The notes beneath the pieces are model-generated. The model had not been told where the DNA came from. It was given only the letters and a program-made list of their open reading frames with translations, and made no database searches. The position numbers were made by a program, and so were the translations under genes. DNA of 16,690 nucleotides, from assembly GCA_029933635.1 (NCBI GenBank), contig JAOZNS010000037.1, positions 1 through 16,690 on the forward strand. The letters run 5' to 3'. This document shows, piece after piece, positions 13,160 to 16,690 of the stretch. This DNA comes from Candidatus Zixiibacteriota bacterium (GTDB taxonomy: Bacteria > Zixibacteria > MSB-5A5 > SM1-73). Within the stretch, counting starts at the first letter, position 1; every line of letters begins with the position of its first letter.

Positions 13160-14431
13160 ATGAGATTTATAGCTGATTTTCACCTACATTCCAAATATAG
13201 CCGAGCCACCTCCAAGGAAATGGATGTGGAGAACATGGCTCGATGGGCCAGGTTAAAAGGGGTAAGTTTGCTGGGAACCGGTGATTTCACCCATCCTCTT
13301 TATTTTGCCGAGTTGAAACAGAAATTACAACCCACAGGCAAGGGCCTTTTCACCTTGAGGAAAGAGTTCAACCATTCTGCGGGGAATTCATCCCAGAGCC
13401 AAGTTGATTTTATGCTTACCGCTGAGGTAAGCAACATGTTTCAACAAGGTGGATCATCCAGAAGGATTCACACCTTGATCTTTGCTCCCAGCATTGAGGT
13501 GGCGGAAAGGATAAATGAGGAACTTTCCCAGTTTGGGAAATTAAGTTCGGATGGAAGACCCATTTTCGGATTCTCTGCCAAAGAGCTGGTAGAGATTATA
13601 ACCGACATCACAGATGAATGCTTTATTGTGCCAGCTCATGCTTGGACTCCATGGTTTTCTGTCTTTGGAGCAAATTCTGGCTTTGATTCACTTGAGGAAT
13701 GCTTCGGTGAGCAAGCCAAACATATCTTTTGCATTGAGACCGGCCTATCTTCCGATCCACAGATGAACTGGCGGTGGTCTGCACTGGACAAAATTGCCTT
13801 AATCTCTAACTCGGATGCACATTCCCCCAATCGCATTGGCCGAGAGGCGAACGTGTTCGATTGTGAGAGGAGCTTCAAGGAGATAATAAAGGCCATCAGA
13901 ACCAGAGACAAAAATAAGTTTCTTTTTACCATAGAATTTTTTCCGGAGGAGGGGAAATACCACTTTGACGGACATCGCAACTGCGGCATACTTTTTTCAC
14001 CAGCCGAGTCCAGAAAAAACAAAAATATCTGTCCGGTCTGCGGACGAAAGTTGACCGTTGGTGTGATGCATCGGGTGGAAAGCTTAACGGATCGACCGGA
14101 GGGATTTATACCAGAAGGTGCGATACCGGGCAAACATCTCATCCCCTTGCAGGAGATAATAGCGGAGGCTTTAAACCAGGGTGTGGATACCAAAGGGGTG
14201 GAAAATGAATATCTGCGGTTGGTTTCGTTCTTTGGATCCGAGTTCCGCATATTACTTGATCTTCCTCTGAAGGAGTTAGAAAAATCCACTCCACCCAAGG
14301 TGCTTGAAGGAATTAAGAGAGTAAGGGAGGGAAAGTTGCATATTACTCCAGGCTATGATGGGGTGTATGGTAAAATTCGAATCTTTGCACAAAAGGAAAA
14401 GGAAGAGACCAGTCAATTGGGATTGTTTTAA
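13160..14431 (+). CDS. Endonuclease Q-family DNA repair nuclease with clamp-binding-like tail
   Basis: A 423-residue protein of the endonuclease Q family, PHP-fold nucleases that cut DNA 5' of deaminated bases (uracil, hypoxanthine, xanthine) and abasic sites. PHP metal ligands are visible: HLH (His8, His10), GDFTH (Asp42, His45), Glu89, His104, His160 and SDAH (Asp219, His221). The family zinc-binding region follows with Cys275 (RNCGI) and CPVCG (Cys291, Cys294), then LTVGVMHRV. Length matches the characterised Pyrococcus enzyme. The protein ends in QLGLF (419-423), a match to the QLxLF bacterial sliding-clamp peptide; archaeal EndoQ is reported to work with PCNA. The ATG at 13160 begins exactly at the PHP motif; no strong Shine-Dalgarno is seen. 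It has its own promoter and is probably monocistronic. Confidence 0.88.
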   Translation: MRFIADFHLHSKYSRATSKEMDVENMARWARLKGVSLLGTGDFTHPLYFAELKQKLQPTGKGLFTLRKEFNHSAGNSSQSQVDFMLTAEVSNMFQQGGSSRRIHTLIFAPSIEVAERINEELSQFGKLSSDGRPIFGFSAKELVEIITDITDECFIVPAHAWTPWFSVFGANSGFDSLEECFGEQAKHIFCIETGLSSDPQMNWRWSALDKIALISNSDAHSPNRIGREANVFDCERSFKEIIKAIRTRDKNKFLFTIEFFPEEGKYHFDGHRNCGILFSPAESRKNKNICPVCGRKLTVGVMHRVESLTDRPEGFIPEGAIPGKHLIPLQEIIAEALNQGVDTKGVENEYLRLVSFFGSEFRILLDLPLKELEKSTPPKVLEGIKRVREGKLHITPGYDGVYGKIRIFAQKEKEETSQLGLF

Positions 14432-14764
14432 ACCTCACTTTACTTACCTTTTTCCATGAACTTGGAAGGGGGCTGTACCGGTAAAGATTTTATTATTCCA
14501 CAAAAAGTTTATCGCTTGAAAGAAATCGCCGGAACCATAAAATCTGGTTGCAACATAAAAAAGATTTTTTAACAACAGATGCAACAGATTTTGAGTTTGA
14601 GCGTATAATATTTTGCATTTTGTCTGCAACTTTTTGCAGGGATAAAAAAGCTATGAAGATGGGTTGAAATCCAGAACAGAGGTTTGCTGAAAAGCTGTCG
14701 TAGTTCTTCTTTTAGCTGGGGCATAAGATTCTTATCGAACTAATATATCCTTGGGGTAAAGGGA
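14432..14764. other. 333-bp gap between EndoQ and DegP genes
   Basis: AT-rich, with no gene. It holds a -10-like TATAAT at 14604-14609 with only a poor -35 (GCAACA at 14581-14586), three copies of TGCAAC (14549, 14580 and 14625), a CTGCAA/TTGCAG inverted repeat, and a heat-shock-promoter-like pair: CTTGAAA (14515-14521), 13 nt, CCAT (14535-14538). The latter resembles the sigma-32 pattern only in part. No clear terminator for the EndoQ gene is visible. Confidence 0.4.
14624..14639. promoter_or_regulatory. Short inverted repeat, possible operator
   Basis: CTGCAA and TTGCAG are exact inverted repeats around CTTT. The site begins 15 bp after the TATAAT box, where a bound regulator or an mRNA hairpin could affect expression of the DegP gene. 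The half-site TGCAAC recurs twice upstream. Confidence 0.3.
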
Positions 14765-16300
14765 TTGAGAGATAGCGATCTGGCTTTCAAGTTGAAAAGA
14801 TTTTTTATATTCTTCCTTTTCGCTGTTATCTTCATGGGGGTGGGTGGATTTTTAGTCTCTGGCTTAAAGTGGTCTTCCTCTCCAGAGACGATTCAGGCAA
14901 CCACATCCTCAGCGGATCAGCCTTTCAGATCAAAAAGCGAGCTTCTTCTGGAGAATCCTTTTGTCAGGGTGGCAGAAAGGGTGAGTCCGGCGGTGGTAAA
15001 TATAAGAGCCGAAAAAGTGTTAAAAGGACGTTCCTTTCATGACTTTTTCCCCTTTGACGATTTTTTCCGCAGATTCTTTGGAGAGGTTCCAGAAACAAGG
15101 CTACCTCCACAGAAGACTCAGAGCTTAGGGTCTGGTTTCATCTTCAGAAAGAACGGCTATATTCTGACCAATAATCACGTGGTCTCTGATGCGGATAACA
15201 TATCGGTCCAATTGTCCGATGGCACCTCCTACAAGGCCAAGGTGGTGGGACTGGACAAGGATACAGATATCGCTGTGCTGAAGATCGATGTGGACGAGGA
15301 CCTGCCCACGGCTGAATTTGGAGATTCGGATTCACTGAGGGTGGGAGAATGGGTGATGGCCATAGGAAATCCTTTCCCAGAGTTAGGTCTGGAGAGAACC
15401 GTTACTGTGGGGGTGGTCAGCGCCAAAGGACGAGGGAACTTAAATTTCGGACCAGAATATACCCCTCAGTATCAAAACTACATTCAAACCGATGCCTCCA
15501 TCAATCCAGGAAATAGCGGGGGACCTCTGGTGAACATTCATGGAAAGGTGGTAGGAATAAATGCTGCCATCACCAATCCAACCGGAATAAAGTTCAATAT
15601 CGGAATAGGATTTGCCATTCCCATAAACTTAGCTAAATCGGTGATTCCTGACCTGATAGAGAAAGGTAAGGTTTCCAGAGGATTTTTAGGGATATTTTTT
15701 CAGGAGTTAAACAAAAACACCGCAGATGCCCTGAATCTTCCTTCAACCGAAGGGGTGCTGGTGCGAAAGGTGGAGCCGGGCACACCAGCGGATGAAGCGG
15801 GATTGAAGATGGGCGACGTTATAATCGGATTCAACGGACAAAAGATAGTCAATGGACAGAAATTCAGGATGATGGTGGCGGAGGCTGGACCAGGGGAGAA
15901 GGTTACCCTTGATATAATAAGAGATGGGAAGAAGCTAACCAAGAAAGTTACACTGGCGGATAGAGAAAGCTTTGCTTCTGCAACAGAAAAAGGGGTCCCG
16001 CAAGAGGAACAAGCCGAAAATTGGTTAGGTCTACAGGTGAGCACTTCCACCAGAGAATTGGCTGTCCAATTTAATGTCAAATTCGAACCAGGTGTGCTGG
16101 TGTTGAAGGTTCAACCTCAGAGTGTTGCCGAGCAGGCAGGATTTAGACCTGGTGATATAATAGCTAAAATAAATGACCAAAAGATCGAAGATTTAGCCGA
16201 CTACCAAAAAGCATCTGAAGCATTAAAGGATAAAAAGAAGGCTGTCCTTTTCCTGATATACAGAGATGGTGAACCGCTTTTTGTGGCAGTAAAGCCTTAA
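14765..16300 (+). CDS. Do/DegP (HtrA) family serine protease
   Basis: A 511-residue periplasmic protease/chaperone of the HtrA family. Residues 11-33 are an N-terminal signal or membrane anchor. The trypsin-like domain carries the full catalytic triad: His138 (TNNHVV), Asp168 (DTDIAVLKI) and Ser251 (GNSGGPL). Two PDZ domains follow, about 305-397 (GFLGIFFQEL) and 418-510 (LGLQVSTSTR), as in DegP/DegQ. A Phe/Asp-rich loop at 90-105 (FHDFFPFDDFFRRFFG) matches the LA loop region. The start is a TTG at 14765, the only in-frame start that keeps the whole N-terminal helix, with GGGGT about 7 bp upstream. The sigma-factor gene begins about 95 bp downstream on the same strand. A heat-shock-like promoter upstream would suit an envelope-stress role but is weakly supported. 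Confidence 0.93.
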   Translation: MRDSDLAFKLKRFFIFFLFAVIFMGVGGFLVSGLKWSSSPETIQATTSSADQPFRSKSELLLENPFVRVAERVSPAVVNIRAEKVLKGRSFHDFFPFDDFFRRFFGEVPETRLPPQKTQSLGSGFIFRKNGYILTNNHVVSDADNISVQLSDGTSYKAKVVGLDKDTDIAVLKIDVDEDLPTAEFGDSDSLRVGEWVMAIGNPFPELGLERTVTVGVVSAKGRGNLNFGPEYTPQYQNYIQTDASINPGNSGGPLVNIHGKVVGINAAITNPTGIKFNIGIGFAIPINLAKSVIPDLIEKGKVSRGFLGIFFQELNKNTADALNLPSTEGVLVRKVEPGTPADEAGLKMGDVIIGFNGQKIVNGQKFRMMVAEAGPGEKVTLDIIRDGKKLTKKVTLADRESFASATEKGVPQEEQAENWLGLQVSTSTRELAVQFNVKFEPGVLVLKVQPQSVAEQAGFRPGDIIAKINDQKIEDLADYQKASEALKDKKKAVLFLIYRDGEPLFVAVKP

Positions 16301-16395
16301 AAATGGCATTTGATCCAAGGAAAACGAGATTTTGTTTTACCTTCAACCTTATAACCAAGCAGTCTTAACTGCCGAAAGGAGGATTGGTTAACAAA

Positions 16396-16690
16396 TTGGC
16401 AAGGCAGACCAGAAGGTATCGGGATGAAGACAGATCCTTAGACCTTTATTTAAGGGAGATCGGAGAGACCCCCTTAATCACCGCCAAGGAGGAGGTGGAA
16501 TTAGCCAAGCGGATCAAGCAAGGGGATCAAGAAGCCCTGGAGAAGTTAACCAAAGCTAACCTGAGATTTGTGGTCTCGGTGGCAAAACAATATCAGAACC
16601 AGGGCCTGTCCTTAGCTGATCTGATCAATGAGGGGAACATAGGGCTGATCAAGGCGGCCAAAAGATTTGATGAAACCCGAGGATTTAAAT
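16396..16690 (+). CDS. rpoD: Primary-type RNA polymerase sigma factor (RpoD/SigA), 5' part
   Basis: The first 98 codons of a sigma-70 gene, cut by the right window edge. After a short basic leader (ARQTRRYRDEDR) the protein goes straight into region 1.2 (SLDLYLREIGETPLITAKEEVELAKRIK) and then region 2.1 (ALEKLTKANLRFVVSVAKQYQNQGL) and 2.2 (ADLINEGNIGLIKAAKRFDETRGFK). These match housekeeping sigma factors closely. The large acidic region 1.1 of E. coli RpoD is absent, as in Bacteroidetes and related groups. The start is not certain: AGGAGG at 16377-16382 lies 13 nt before TTG 16396 and only 1 nt before an in-frame TTG at 16384; an in-frame stop at 16366-16368 bounds the choice. Whether this is the sole primary sigma or a close group 2 paralogue cannot be judged from the fragment. 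Confidence 0.9.
   Translation, partial: MARQTRRYRDEDRSLDLYLREIGETPLITAKEEVELAKRIKQGDQEALEKLTKANLRFVVSVAKQYQNQGLSLADLINEGNIGLIKAAKRFDETRGFK

Noticed and set aside
13636..14298. 220-codon open frame on the minus strand inside the EndoQ gene
   Set aside because: It is antisense to a gene with complete PHP motifs, has no recognisable domain, and has a composition typical of a shadow frame.
16316..16344. Hairpin AAGG-AAAAC / GTTTTACCTT after the DegP gene as a terminator
   Set aside because: The stem is AT-rich, bulged and not followed by a T run, so it is not a convincing rho-independent terminator.

Overview
The window reads as chromosomal DNA of an uncultured, probably Gram-negative bacterium with moderate GC. 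The best lineage clue is a secreted protein ending in a two-repeat dockerin-like module with a Pro/Cys-rich tail (GPPPCCP), a style I associate with Zixibacteria and neighbouring FCB-group candidate phyla. The sigma factor at the right end begins almost directly at region 1.2, as in FCB-group RpoD. A MacA/MacB-type exporter and a periplasmic-type DegP/HtrA protease fit a two-membrane cell. The lineage is an inference from memory, not from a search.

Layout. Positions 56-1344 hold two uncharacterised membrane-associated genes, followed by a DUF1611/DgcN-like protein (1525-2568), a 46-residue zinc-ribbon protein (2586-2726), an S11 D,D-carboxypeptidase (2780-3706) and a short coiled-coil protein (3727-4155), all on +. 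The gaps in the first 1.5 kb carry a long palindrome and small GC-rich and heptamer repeats lying where ribosome binding sites would be expected. Next comes a separate transcription unit: a promoter, a hairpin-bearing leader, a secreted cohesin-like/dockerin protein (4499-5512) and a rho-independent terminator. After a 311-bp gap lie two adjacent radical-SAM genes, AmrS (5888-6931) and a related enzyme of unknown function with extra zinc-ribbon cysteines (6978-8084).

Positions 8154-12582 on - form one operon, read right to left: MacA-like adaptor, two paralogous MacB-like permeases, LolD/MacB-like ATPase. Together they would make a tripartite-type exporter or lipoprotein/peptide transporter; no TolC-like gene is present. 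Between this operon and the next + gene lies a decayed rve/DDE integrase (about 12659-13060), directly followed by a near-consensus sigma-70 promoter. That promoter drives an endonuclease Q homologue (13160-14431) ending in QLGLF, which looks like a bacterial sliding-clamp-binding peptide. The right end carries a Do/DegP-family protease (14765-16300) and the 5' part of a primary-type sigma factor (from 16396, cut by the window edge).

The most interesting points are the EndoQ with its apparent clamp-binding tail, the cohesin-like plus dockerin protein with its structured leader, the radical-SAM pair without visible Memo/AMMECR1 partners, and the integrase remnant next to a strong promoter. I found no CRISPR array, tRNA, rRNA or intact mobile element.
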